Origin: Omnitrophica bacterium RBG_13_46_9
GTDB lineage: Bacteria; Omnitrophota; Gorgyraeia; JABMRN01; RBG-13-46-9
NCBI GenBank assembly: GCA_001804045.1
Contig: MHFD01000069.1
Coordinates: 15,388-21,094, forward strand
Direction: 5' to 3'
DNA length: 5,707 bases
Shown: piece by piece, positions 1-5,707 of the stretch
Layout: each line of letters starts with the position of its first letter
How positions within the stretch are numbered: the first letter of the stretch is position 1
Notes under the pieces: generated by a model
What the model was told of the DNA's origin: nothing
The model's input: the letters and a program-made list of their open reading frames with translations, nothing else
The model's database searches: none
Translations under genes and position numbers: made by a program

Positions 1-89
1 AAAACCCCAACGGATAAAATATATGCGACAAACAGAAAGATATACCCGCCGCCTGAAAGAGAGGCTATATATTTAAGCGCTTTATTCAT
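1..89 (-). CDS. Partial gene in the pilP position, N-terminal 29 codons only
   Basis: An ATG at 89-87 opens a frame that runs off the left edge with no stop. Its first nine codons read MNKALKYIA. A short basic N-terminus (Lys3, Lys6) leads into a Gly-Gly-Gly turn and a hydrophobic stretch at residues 16-29 (YIFLFVAYILSVGV). This looks like a signal peptide or signal anchor, so the product is probably exported or membrane-bound. The start overlaps the end of pilO by 8 bp (ATGAATAA), which implies translational coupling and a shared transcript. A weak Shine-Dalgarno-like AAGAG lies 7 nt upstream, inside pilO. In classic pilMNOPQ clusters this slot holds pilP, an inner-membrane lipoprotein that bridges PilNO to the secretin. 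No lipobox cysteine is visible in the 29 residues, so PilP is only a positional guess; another pilus or secretin-associated protein is equally possible. Confidence 0.6.
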   Translation of the reverse strand, partial: MNKALKYIASLSGGGYIFLFVAYILSVGV

Positions 90-696
90 TCTGCGACTCT
101 TTTTTAAACGTATAGGCATAGACTACAAATTCTATCTCGTGCCTCCTGGGATTGTTTCTGCTGGCCTGCATTTTGATATCCGAAATCTGCATATAACGCG
201 GGTCGTTTTCCAGTCTGTTTATAAATGCCCCGAATTCGTGATATCCGCTTTGGGCGCCTATTATTATCGGGACTTCCTGATAAATATCTCCCGCTCCGCT
301 TTTCTGCTTTTCTGTCCTGATGAGCGGGGTTATGCCCAGGATCTTTACGCCTGAGCTTCGCGCCATCTTTGAAAGATTTTCCAGGAATTTTGGCAGTTCT
401 TTTTCGCGCGAAAGTTTATTTTCATATTCGCCAAGCACCTCCTGGAGACCCTCGAGCCTGGTTTTAAGCTTCTCCTCAAAACGCAGGTCGTCGCGGACCA
501 CTTTTATATTCTGTCTTAGCTCCTTCAGTTCCGGGATTATCTCGAAAAGTTTCGCAAGTGTCGGCCGTAAAAAAAGAATGAAGTATAAAACGACGGTAAG
601 TAAAAGCGCAGAGGCGTATATAAGAAGGATTCTTTTTTTTGCTTTATCCAATTCGATTGTCGGGATATTTTTAAGGATCTTAGAAAAATCCAGCAT
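82..696 (-). CDS. pilO: Type IV pilus inner-membrane alignment protein PilO
   Basis: PilO pairs with PilN in the inner membrane and forms the periplasmic part of the pilus alignment complex. From the ATG at 696 the protein has 204 residues, the usual PilO size. It has a short basic cytoplasmic N-terminus ending KAKKR, one membrane segment (about residues 23-43), a charged coiled coil (about 51-101), then a periplasmic ferredoxin-like domain (about 102-198). That domain carries the family-like stretch from YQEVPIIIGAQSGYHEF to the LENDPRYMQISDI motif, where small-residue packing and the final strands are expected. The frame also allows a TTG start at 714 (six extra residues), but that site has no Shine-Dalgarno. 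The ATG at 696 has a purine-rich GAAAG just upstream and is preferred. The gene lies 60 bp after pilN and overlaps the next gene by 8 bp. The family call is firm; the exact start is less certain. Confidence 0.9.
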   Translation of the reverse strand: MLDFSKILKNIPTIELDKAKKRILLIYASALLLTVVLYFILFLRPTLAKLFEIIPELKELRQNIKVVRDDLRFEEKLKTRLEGLQEVLGEYENKLSREKELPKFLENLSKMARSSGVKILGITPLIRTEKQKSGAGDIYQEVPIIIGAQSGYHEFGAFINRLENDPRYMQISDIKMQASRNNPRRHEIEFVVYAYTFKKESQNE

Positions 697-756
697 ATAA
701 TCTTTCGCTATCAATGACTAAAGCCACTAAAATGGGCCGCAGGCGTAAAAAGCATA

Positions 757-1416
757 CTACAGCTTTTCCGGCTTGAACCTGCATACCAGTGTAAAATTCA
801 TGACATCCTGCCCCGATACGGAGCCCTGTTTTATGGAAATAAGCTCTACGTCATCGAAATTTTCAAAAAATGCCTGGTTATCCTTAAGCGCCCTGATGAA
901 ACGGGCTACATAGGTCGTAGCCTCTTCCCCCCTGCCTGATGCGCAACCGGACAGGTTTAAGCTGCGAATCACGTAATTCTTGGACGCGGCGCCTTTTGCT
1001 CTTTTTGCGCCTGAATCCACGAATGACTCAAGCGCAATGCTTTCAATTTTCTCTGAGTATTTAAGTTCCGTAAACCAGATGTTCGCGGTCAGGCTATTGC
1101 TCAACTCGTTCAATAGTTGCGACCAATTAAGCCTTTTTGCCATCAAGGATTCGATGGCCTGAGTCCCGCTGTTCGTAACGGATATCTTCTTCTTCAGCTG
1201 ATCGAGTTCCGCTTTCTTTGGCGCCAACTCCTGCCAGGTCCTCCCTAAAGCTGTTTGCTGCCTAATGCATAACAACACAACTCCGCTCATCAGGAATTGT
1301 ATTATCGCCAAGACCGCGACCAAACCTACTGAGATGGGTATGATCGGGACATCGGGCAACTCTATCCGCCTTCGTCTCTTTTTAAGTTCTTCGGGGAGTA
1401 AGTTCAGTTCTATCAT
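757..1416 (-). CDS. pilN: Type IV pilus inner-membrane assembly protein PilN
   Basis: PilN links cytoplasmic PilM to periplasmic PilO in the pilus assembly platform. The 219-residue product begins MIELNLLPEELKKRRRR. The IELNLLP segment is the conserved PilN peptide that docks in a groove of PilM in characterised systems, and the Lys/Arg cluster after it fits the inside-positive rule. A single membrane segment covers about residues 27-51, followed by a short coiled coil (about 55-80). The periplasmic part starts with LNWSQLLNELSNSL (96-109) and NIWFTELKY, typical of the family, and ends in a ferredoxin-like domain (about 148-216, LNLSGCASGRGEEATTYVAR onward). A Ser/Ala/Lys-rich stretch at 131-147 between strands looks like a loop insertion. 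The conserved N-terminal motif starts right at the ATG, which fixes the start. An AAGGG lies about 11 nt upstream, a distant and weak ribosome site. The stop is TAG. Confidence 0.93.
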   Translation of the reverse strand: MIELNLLPEELKKRRRRIELPDVPIIPISVGLVAVLAIIQFLMSGVVLLCIRQQTALGRTWQELAPKKAELDQLKKKISVTNSGTQAIESLMAKRLNWSQLLNELSNSLTANIWFTELKYSEKIESIALESFVDSGAKRAKGAASKNYVIRSLNLSGCASGRGEEATTYVARFIRALKDNQAFFENFDDVELISIKQGSVSGQDVMNFTLVCRFKPEKL

Positions 1417-1439
1417 TGAATTTGCTACCCTTATGTGTA

Positions 1440-1481
1440 TTGTGATTTTTGGAAATATTAAAAAATTTCAAAATCTCACAA
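1440..1481 (-). repeat. Imperfect inverted repeat (stem-loop) in the pilM-pilN gap
   Basis: The 69-bp gap between pilM and pilN contains two 17-nt arms, 1440-1456 and 1465-1481, separated by 8 nt. By direct comparison 14 of the 17 positions can pair. On the transcribed strand the arms read roughly TGTGAGATTTTGAAAT and ATTTCCAAAAATCACA, closed by an outer base pair. The stem is AT-rich with GC pairs near its ends. The right arm is not followed by a T-run, so it is not a normal intrinsic terminator. It could be an mRNA processing or stability element that sets pilM against pilN expression, or a dyad bound by a protein. The outer TGTGA/TCACA pentamers resemble CRP half-sites but are 30 bp apart rather than 6, so a CRP site is not supported. 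Confidence 0.55.
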
Positions 1482-1485
1482 AACC

Positions 1486-2505
1486 TTACCGCCGTATCGT
1501 CAACCCTGCGCAGACAGCGAATTGCGCCCTGACAGCTTCCAGGCTTTTTGTGTCTATTTCGGGGCTAATCTCGAATTTTGAAAATGGGTTCCAGGGCATC
1601 GGCCTGATGCCGAGATTCTCTTCCAAGTAGTCCAATATGCCGTCCATACGCGCTACGCCGCCTGATATATAAATCTCATTAATGCTTTTTCCGTACTGAT
1701 TCTCATAATAGCCGAAAGAGAGCCTAAGCTCATCGACAAGATTGCTCAATACGGGTTTGGCGACTTCAAGCACCTCCGCACTTTTGCCTTTGGGGTCAAA
1801 TATAAATTTATCCGCTTCTTTTTCTTCGATTTGCAACTCCTTCGAAATGGCCCTGGCTATATCCTTGCCGCTTATCTGTATATCTCGCGTAAAATATGGG
1901 ATATTTCCTATGGATATCAGCACGTTGACTTGGGTATAGCCGATATTAATAAGAACCACGCTTTTGGACAGGTCTATATTTTCGGAAGCATTGCAGAATG
2001 CGTTAAAACAGGCAAAGCTATCTATATCGATCAAAGGCACGGAATACCCGATATCTTTCAGCATAGCCAACCTGGAATCTACGGCGTCTCTTTTAGCCGC
2101 AGCCAGGAGCACCCTCATTTGCTGCTTGGTTTCGGAAATGTTTTCCAATATGGAGGCGTCGATTATGACCTCATTTATGTTATACGGGATATATTTTTCC
2201 GCTTCGAATCTAAGCGAATTTCTGAGGTCATCCTGCGTCATCGTAGGCATGTTTACGAATCTGACTATGGCGGCGGGAGCGGAAAAAGAGATATTAACCT
2301 CTTTTACAGACGGATTTAATTCTTCCAGGAGCGATCTTATGGCTCTGGCGGTGTTTTCCGGGGTAAGCGGGAAAGCGACTTCAGAGAAACGGAATTTTAT
2401 AAGCCTATGCGTACTCCCTTCCGAAGATACCTCTAACGCCTTGATAAGTCTTGTTCCTATATCCAGCCCGACGCGTGATACTTTTTTTTCCGTTCCTTTT
2501 TTCAT
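1486..2505 (-). CDS. pilM: Type IV pilus assembly ATPase-fold protein PilM
   Basis: PilM is a cytoplasmic actin/FtsA-like protein that binds ATP and the PilN N-terminus, and couples the pilus motor platform to the PilNO complex. The 339-residue product is a normal length for the family. It shows the phosphate-1 motif GLDIGTRLIKALEV (13-26), the characteristic EAEKYIPY (101-108), the connect helix region around IDIDSFACFNAF (159-170), and a phosphate-2 region LINIGYTQVNVLI (185-197). Then come FTRDIQISGKDI (205-216) and the adenosine-binding motif YISGGVARMDGI (279-290), with WNPF (305-308) near the end. The phosphate-2 motif has Asn187 where the superfamily usually has Asp. No membrane segment is seen, as expected. 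The ATG at 2505 is the only reasonable start: the next Met is residue 86, beyond the phosphate-1 motif. It has no Shine-Dalgarno and sits about 14 nt after the predicted transcription start. The gene probably heads the pil operon. Confidence 0.95.
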   Translation of the reverse strand: MKKGTEKKVSRVGLDIGTRLIKALEVSSEGSTHRLIKFRFSEVAFPLTPENTARAIRSLLEELNPSVKEVNISFSAPAAIVRFVNMPTMTQDDLRNSLRFEAEKYIPYNINEVIIDASILENISETKQQMRVLLAAAKRDAVDSRLAMLKDIGYSVPLIDIDSFACFNAFCNASENIDLSKSVVLINIGYTQVNVLISIGNIPYFTRDIQISGKDIARAISKELQIEEKEADKFIFDPKGKSAEVLEVAKPVLSNLVDELRLSFGYYENQYGKSINEIYISGGVARMDGILDYLEENLGIRPMPWNPFSKFEISPEIDTKSLEAVRAQFAVCAGLTIRR

Positions 2506-2510
2506 CTAAA

Positions 2511-2532
2511 TAGTATATTAATATTAGTATAT
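2511..2532. repeat. 8-bp direct repeat TAGTATAT overlapping the pilM promoter
   Basis: TAGTATAT occurs at 2511-2518 and again at 2525-2532 on the plus strand, 14 bp start to start, with an ATATTAATAT palindrome (2515-2524) between. On the transcribed strand the upstream copy contains the -10 hexamer TATACT, and the second copy lies in the predicted 5' leader, ending just before the pilM ATG. The second TATACT has no -35 element at the right distance, so a second promoter is unlikely. The repeat could be an operator or simply AT-rich sequence. Confidence 0.4.
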
Positions 2533-2554
2533 ACCGAAAGAATTTATTTGTCAA
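2526..2554 (-). promoter_or_regulatory. Sigma-70-type promoter for pilMNO
   Basis: On the minus strand a perfect -35 hexamer TTGACA (2554-2549) is followed by a 17-bp spacer and TATACT (2531-2526), five of six matches to the TATAAT -10 consensus. It lies between the end of the synthase-like gene at 2600 and the pilM ATG at 2505, in the right orientation. Transcription would start near 2519, giving a leader of about 14 nt (AATATACTATTTAG) without a Shine-Dalgarno. The match of both boxes with ideal spacing makes a housekeeping promoter likely. The rest of this 94-bp gap (2555-2599) shows no clear motif and no terminator hairpin with a T-run. Confidence 0.75.
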
Positions 2555-2599
2555 CCCTGCAGAAAGATTTGGATCAGATAACCATAGCGCATAAATGCC

Positions 2600-5500
2600 C
2601 TAACGCGCGGACCGACGCGCTATCATCTGGGTTTTTATAAATTTACTTATGGCTTTTGCATGTGGATTTTCTTTATCCAACGCCAGGACCTTAGTCGCAT
2701 ATTCAAGGGCTTTTTCCATGTTGTCCATTTTATAATAAACTAAACTAATCTCATTCAGAACCGCTGAATAGTCCAGTTCATGCGGTTCATACACCTCTTT
2801 TTTTGATTCGATCAAATCCTTGACTTTCTCATAACAAAGAAGGGCCTCTCTGTAATCTTTGGCGCTGCAGTAGACCTTTCCAAGAAGATAATAAAACTTT
2901 GCTTTCTTGTTCTCAGTCAGATCAGCGCACATTTTTATTTCTCTTACAGTATCGTGAAAAATTTCGGGAAGGAGAAAAGATTCCAGCGTAAAGCATCTTC
3001 TGGCGTAGGACGACGCATAGATGTCCAATAGCTCAAATTTCGGGTCGGCGGCGATCAGCTTGTCTAAGGCGCGAATCGCGTTATCTAAAAAATCCACGTT
3101 ATATAAAACATGCGCCAGGACCGCGTCCTCATCCCCGGGAAATTCCTGATGCCATTTTTTCACCAGGGCATATAGAATGTCCTTATTATATGCGGTTTTC
3201 GCGCTAATATATCCGTAAAAGTTCTTATAATTGTCATAACCCATACTGTGGGACTGTAGGTAATTCCCGATTAACAGCTTACCTCTCTCCGGAGCAAGTC
3301 TTCTCTCATCCAGATCCGTAATCACATCTTTTACGACAGATTTTGTATAAAGCGCAAGGGGTGCCCTGTATTGCAAGATGGGAAAATAGTCGCTATTTAT
3401 GCCTCCGGGCATTTTCACCAGCTCCCGGACGGTTTCACCGGACGCCAGTTGTAGGCTTAGCAAGGTAAATAAATCGCCCAGACCTATCCGGGCTAAGTCT
3501 TCCTTTACCGGCTGTTGCGCTAGTCTTTTTTCGGACTCATTGAACACCGGCACGATTTTCTCCTTTGATCCGATAAGGAGAATATCATAAATACCCGTAC
3601 CCCACATCAGCACCTCGGGAAAAACCGACGCATATGTCCTGACGATCATCTCGAACGTCGCGTCATCCATCTCGTAAGTCTGAACCCATTGGACCATCAA
3701 ACCGCCGTCTTTCAGGCGATTTAGGCAATCGCTGAAGTACTCTTTCGAGAACAGAGCCCCTACCCCGCTCATCCAGGGATTTGAAGGCTCGTTAATCAGC
3801 AGGTCATATTTTTTTTCGTTCCGTTGAATAAAAGTCCTGGCGTCCTCTATGTATAGATTGAGCCTATCATCTTGTAAGGCGTTATAATTATATTCGACAA
3901 AATATTTGTTCGCCTCGACCACCGAAGGGGAAATCTCGACCAGGTCTAAAACAGATATTGGGTGAAGGAGCGCCGAACCGCACGTCACGCCACTGCCCAA
4001 TCCTACCACCAAGACGTCTTTGATATCCGGTTTGAGGACCAATGGCAGCTCTGCGCAGAGGACCTGGGTAGGCATATCGTTCCCCGTGGAGGCATCCGCC
4101 TTCCCGTTCACGAATAGGGTAAGCTGTTTTGGAAATTTATATTTCAGGACCGAAACTGTGGCGTCAAGCCCATCTTTATAAAAAAGCACTTCCGCGTCCG
4201 CAAGCCCCCTGCCTTTAATAAGCCCGGCAAAGCTTGACTTTCCGCCGTAATATCGGAAAAGCTGCGTATTAAATACGGTTTTATCCCAATCGGGTATAGT
4301 CAATTTGTACGCGAGAAATGCCAGACAACACATAGTGGCAAGAAGTATCTTTGGCCTAGCGGGAGATGGCTTATCCGCGGATATTATGATTATCCCAAGA
4401 CATAAATTGATCGCCACGCCTAATTCCAGCGTAAGCTTTGAGCCCAAAGCCGGCAAAAGAACCAGGCCAGAGATCAACGCGCCGAAAATATTGCCGCTTG
4501 TATTGAAGGCAAAAACGCTTCCGATCCTTCTTCCCAGAAATTCCAGCTTATGGGACGCGACCTTGCTTACGAGGGGCAGAGTCATTCCCAGGAACACCGT
4601 GGGCGGCAGCATTACCATAAATGCGAGCAGAAATTTAGCGGCTGAATACAACAGAAATGTTTCGGGTGTCCGCGAAAAAATATTGGAAAGCTTCAGGAAT
4701 ATCGCCGGCAGTTTCCCATAGAACGGAAGAGAAATAATCAGTGAAATACCTATAAATATTTCGCATAGACCAAAAAATAAAAACGTTGCTCTTGTGTCGG
4801 GCATACGTTTAGAGATCAAAAAGGCCCCTATTGTTATACCGGAAATGAACGCGGCGAGCATAAGGGAAAAAGAATAGGCGGAAGAGCCCAGCACCATGGA
4901 AAGCAGTCTGATCCATATGATCTCATAGAGCATTGCGACAAAACCGGATACGAATATGCCTACCAGCGAAATCCTGATGATGCTATCGGAAAAGCCCGCC
5001 TCTCTCTTATTCTCCGCTTCCTCTCTCTTGGGAATCAGCGCCCTTAGGCCAACCGCGTCCGTTACGCTTGCATGTCTTTTTATGGGCTCCTTCAGAACAA
5101 GTACCGTAAAGCCGACAAAAAAATTGATGAGCGATGCCGTTGTCACGGAGCACGCCAGCCCCAAATAGTAAATCAGATAAAACCCGGCAAAGAGCGTTCC
5201 GACCACAGCGCCAAAACTGTTTATATAATAAAGACGGGCTACGGTCTCTCCCCTCGCGCCAACGGACCGGATCATAAATTTGCTAAGGATAGGTAGTGTC
5301 CCGCCCATTAAAATCGTAGGGGGAAGCAGTATAAGTGCGCTTATTATGAATTTAACCCCTACAATACCGGGCGCATTTAGAGAAAGGTTTCTTGCTGCTG
5401 TCAAATAGACGGTATTTGAAAACTCGAAAAATTTAGGGGTCAGGACGCAAAACGCGGCGATGCCTATTTCCACCCATGCATAAAAACCAAGCTTGTCATC

Positions 5501-5704
5501 GACCTTGTCGACCAGGCGTCCCAACATGAGACTGCCCAACGCTAATCCCCCCATAAAGGTGGCTAAAACCAGCGTATGGGCGTAAGCGGTATTGCCGAAG
5601 ATCAATGAAAGGTATTTGGCCCATAATACTTCGTAAATGAGTCCCGAGATTCCGGAGAAAAAAAAGCAGGTGTACAATATTGCGTTGACTTTTCTATCGG
5701 ACAC
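2600..5704 (-). CDS. Polytopic membrane protein fused to a spermidine-synthase-like domain and TPR tail
   Basis: This large inner-membrane protein belongs to the widespread but functionally uncharacterised fused MFS-like/spermidine-synthase-like family. The membrane part is an internal duplication. Half one (about 10-205) and half two (about 243-465) both carry an SG...YE..W..LLS start (from 17 and 253) and an LPPT..LGGTLP-like motif (from 127 and 366). A hydrophilic linker, rich in Lys/Glu, joins them (206-240). The SAM-binding domain (about 500-715) has a NGKADAST..DMPTQ segment (533-547), the glycine loop GLGSG (568-572), acidic Glu590 after strand 2, EDAR (620-623) and EPSNPWMSG (639-647). 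Canonical polyamine synthases have two aspartates where this has Glu639 and Asn642, so plain spermidine synthesis is doubtful. The C-terminus (about 855-1025) is helical with at least two TPR-like units (931-965, 977-1013). The first codon in frame is GTG at 5704, but the frame is open to the edge, so the start may lie outside. The stop is TAG. Confidence 0.85.
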   Translation of the reverse strand: MSDRKVNAILYTCFFFSGISGLIYEVLWAKYLSLIFGNTAYAHTLVLATFMGGLALGSLMLGRLVDKVDDKLGFYAWVEIGIAAFCVLTPKFFEFSNTVYLTAARNLSLNAPGIVGVKFIISALILLPPTILMGGTLPILSKFMIRSVGARGETVARLYYINSFGAVVGTLFAGFYLIYYLGLACSVTTASLINFFVGFTVLVLKEPIKRHASVTDAVGLRALIPKREEAENKREAGFSDSIIRISLVGIFVSGFVAMLYEIIWIRLLSMVLGSSAYSFSLMLAAFISGITIGAFLISKRMPDTRATFLFFGLCEIFIGISLIISLPFYGKLPAIFLKLSNIFSRTPETFLLYSAAKFLLAFMVMLPPTVFLGMTLPLVSKVASHKLEFLGRRIGSVFAFNTSGNIFGALISGLVLLPALGSKLTLELGVAINLCLGIIIISADKPSPARPKILLATMCCLAFLAYKLTIPDWDKTVFNTQLFRYYGGKSSFAGLIKGRGLADAEVLFYKDGLDATVSVLKYKFPKQLTLFVNGKADASTGNDMPTQVLCAELPLVLKPDIKDVLVVGLGSGVTCGSALLHPISVLDLVEISPSVVEANKYFVEYNYNALQDDRLNLYIEDARTFIQRNEKKYDLLINEPSNPWMSGVGALFSKEYFSDCLNRLKDGGLMVQWVQTYEMDDATFEMIVRTYASVFPEVLMWGTGIYDILLIGSKEKIVPVFNESEKRLAQQPVKEDLARIGLGDLFTLLSLQLASGETVRELVKMPGGINSDYFPILQYRAPLALYTKSVVKDVITDLDERRLAPERGKLLIGNYLQSHSMGYDNYKNFYGYISAKTAYNKDILYALVKKWHQEFPGDEDAVLAHVLYNVDFLDNAIRALDKLIAADPKFELLDIYASSYARRCFTLESFLLPEIFHDTVREIKMCADLTENKKAKFYYLLGKVYCSAKDYREALLCYEKVKDLIESKKEVYEPHELDYSAVLNEISLVYYKMDNMEKALEYATKVLALDKENPHAKAISKFIKTQMIARRSAR

Positions 5705-5707
5705 TTT

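Noticed and set aside
748..767. AAAAGC/GCTTTT stem around the pilN stop, followed by T residues, possible terminator
   Set aside because: Only 6 bp with two GC pairs and an 8-nt loop; too weak, and pilO follows closely on the same strand.
1441..1480. TGTGA ... TCACA as a CRP-type operator
   Set aside because: The half-sites are 30 bp apart instead of 6, and they lie between co-directional operon genes rather than near a recognisable promoter.
1831..2319. Plus-strand open frame of 162 codons inside pilM
   Set aside because: It is wholly antisense to a well-supported PilM gene, has no recognisable motif, and its composition mirrors the PilM codons.
1964..2509. Plus-strand open frame of 181 codons inside pilM
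   Set aside because: It is an antisense shadow of pilM in another frame; Ser/Leu-rich with no domain signature or ribosome site.
2605..2620. GC-rich 5-bp stem (GCGCG/CGCGC, 6-nt loop) at the end of the synthase-like gene, possible terminator
   Set aside because: It lies inside the last codons, the stem is only 5 bp and no T-run follows on the transcribed strand.
4305..4721. Plus-strand open frame of 138 codons inside the fusion gene
   Set aside because: It is antisense to conserved membrane segments of the large protein and has no family features.

Overview
The window looks like a chromosomal segment of a Gram-negative (diderm) bacterium of moderate base composition. All genes lie on the minus strand, so transcription runs from high to low coordinates. 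The lysine- and isoleucine-rich proteins, the type IV pilus assembly genes and the long 'fused membrane / spermidine-synthase-like' protein recall genomes of uncultivated lineages such as Omnitrophota. That placement is an impression, not something the window proves.

Layout in transcription order. (1) 5704-2600 encodes a protein of about 1034 residues. It has a duplicated polytopic membrane region, a SAM-binding Rossmann domain of the spermidine-synthase-like family, and a C-terminal TPR-like helical region. The reading frame is still open at the right window edge, so its true start may lie just outside. (2) The 94-bp gap 2506-2599 holds a near-consensus sigma-70-type promoter (TTGACA, 17-bp spacer, TATACT). 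It is followed by an AT-rich direct repeat and a very short leader before pilM. (3) pilM (2505-1486), pilN (1416-757) and pilO (about 696-82) form the cytoplasmic and inner-membrane alignment subcomplex of a type IV pilus or closely related machine. (4) A further gene starts at 89, overlaps the pilO stop by 8 bp and leaves the window after 29 codons. It sits where pilP is often found but cannot be identified.

How the genes work together: PilM is a cytoplasmic actin-like protein expected to bind the IELNLLP peptide at the PilN N-terminus. PilN and PilO each have one membrane segment, a coiled coil and a periplasmic ferredoxin-like domain, and are expected to pair and link the inner-membrane motor platform to the outer-membrane secretin. 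The promoter before pilM suggests the pil genes are expressed separately from the synthase-like gene, so their adjacency may not mean a shared function.

The least ordinary signals are a 42-bp imperfect inverted repeat filling most of the pilM-pilN gap, the strong promoter with a roughly 14-nt leader lacking Shine-Dalgarno, an Asn in place of the usual Asp in the second phosphate motif of PilM, and Glu/Asn at the two aspartate positions of the polyamine-synthase motif in the large fusion protein. I see no RNA genes, CRISPR arrays, insertion sequences or convincing intrinsic terminators.
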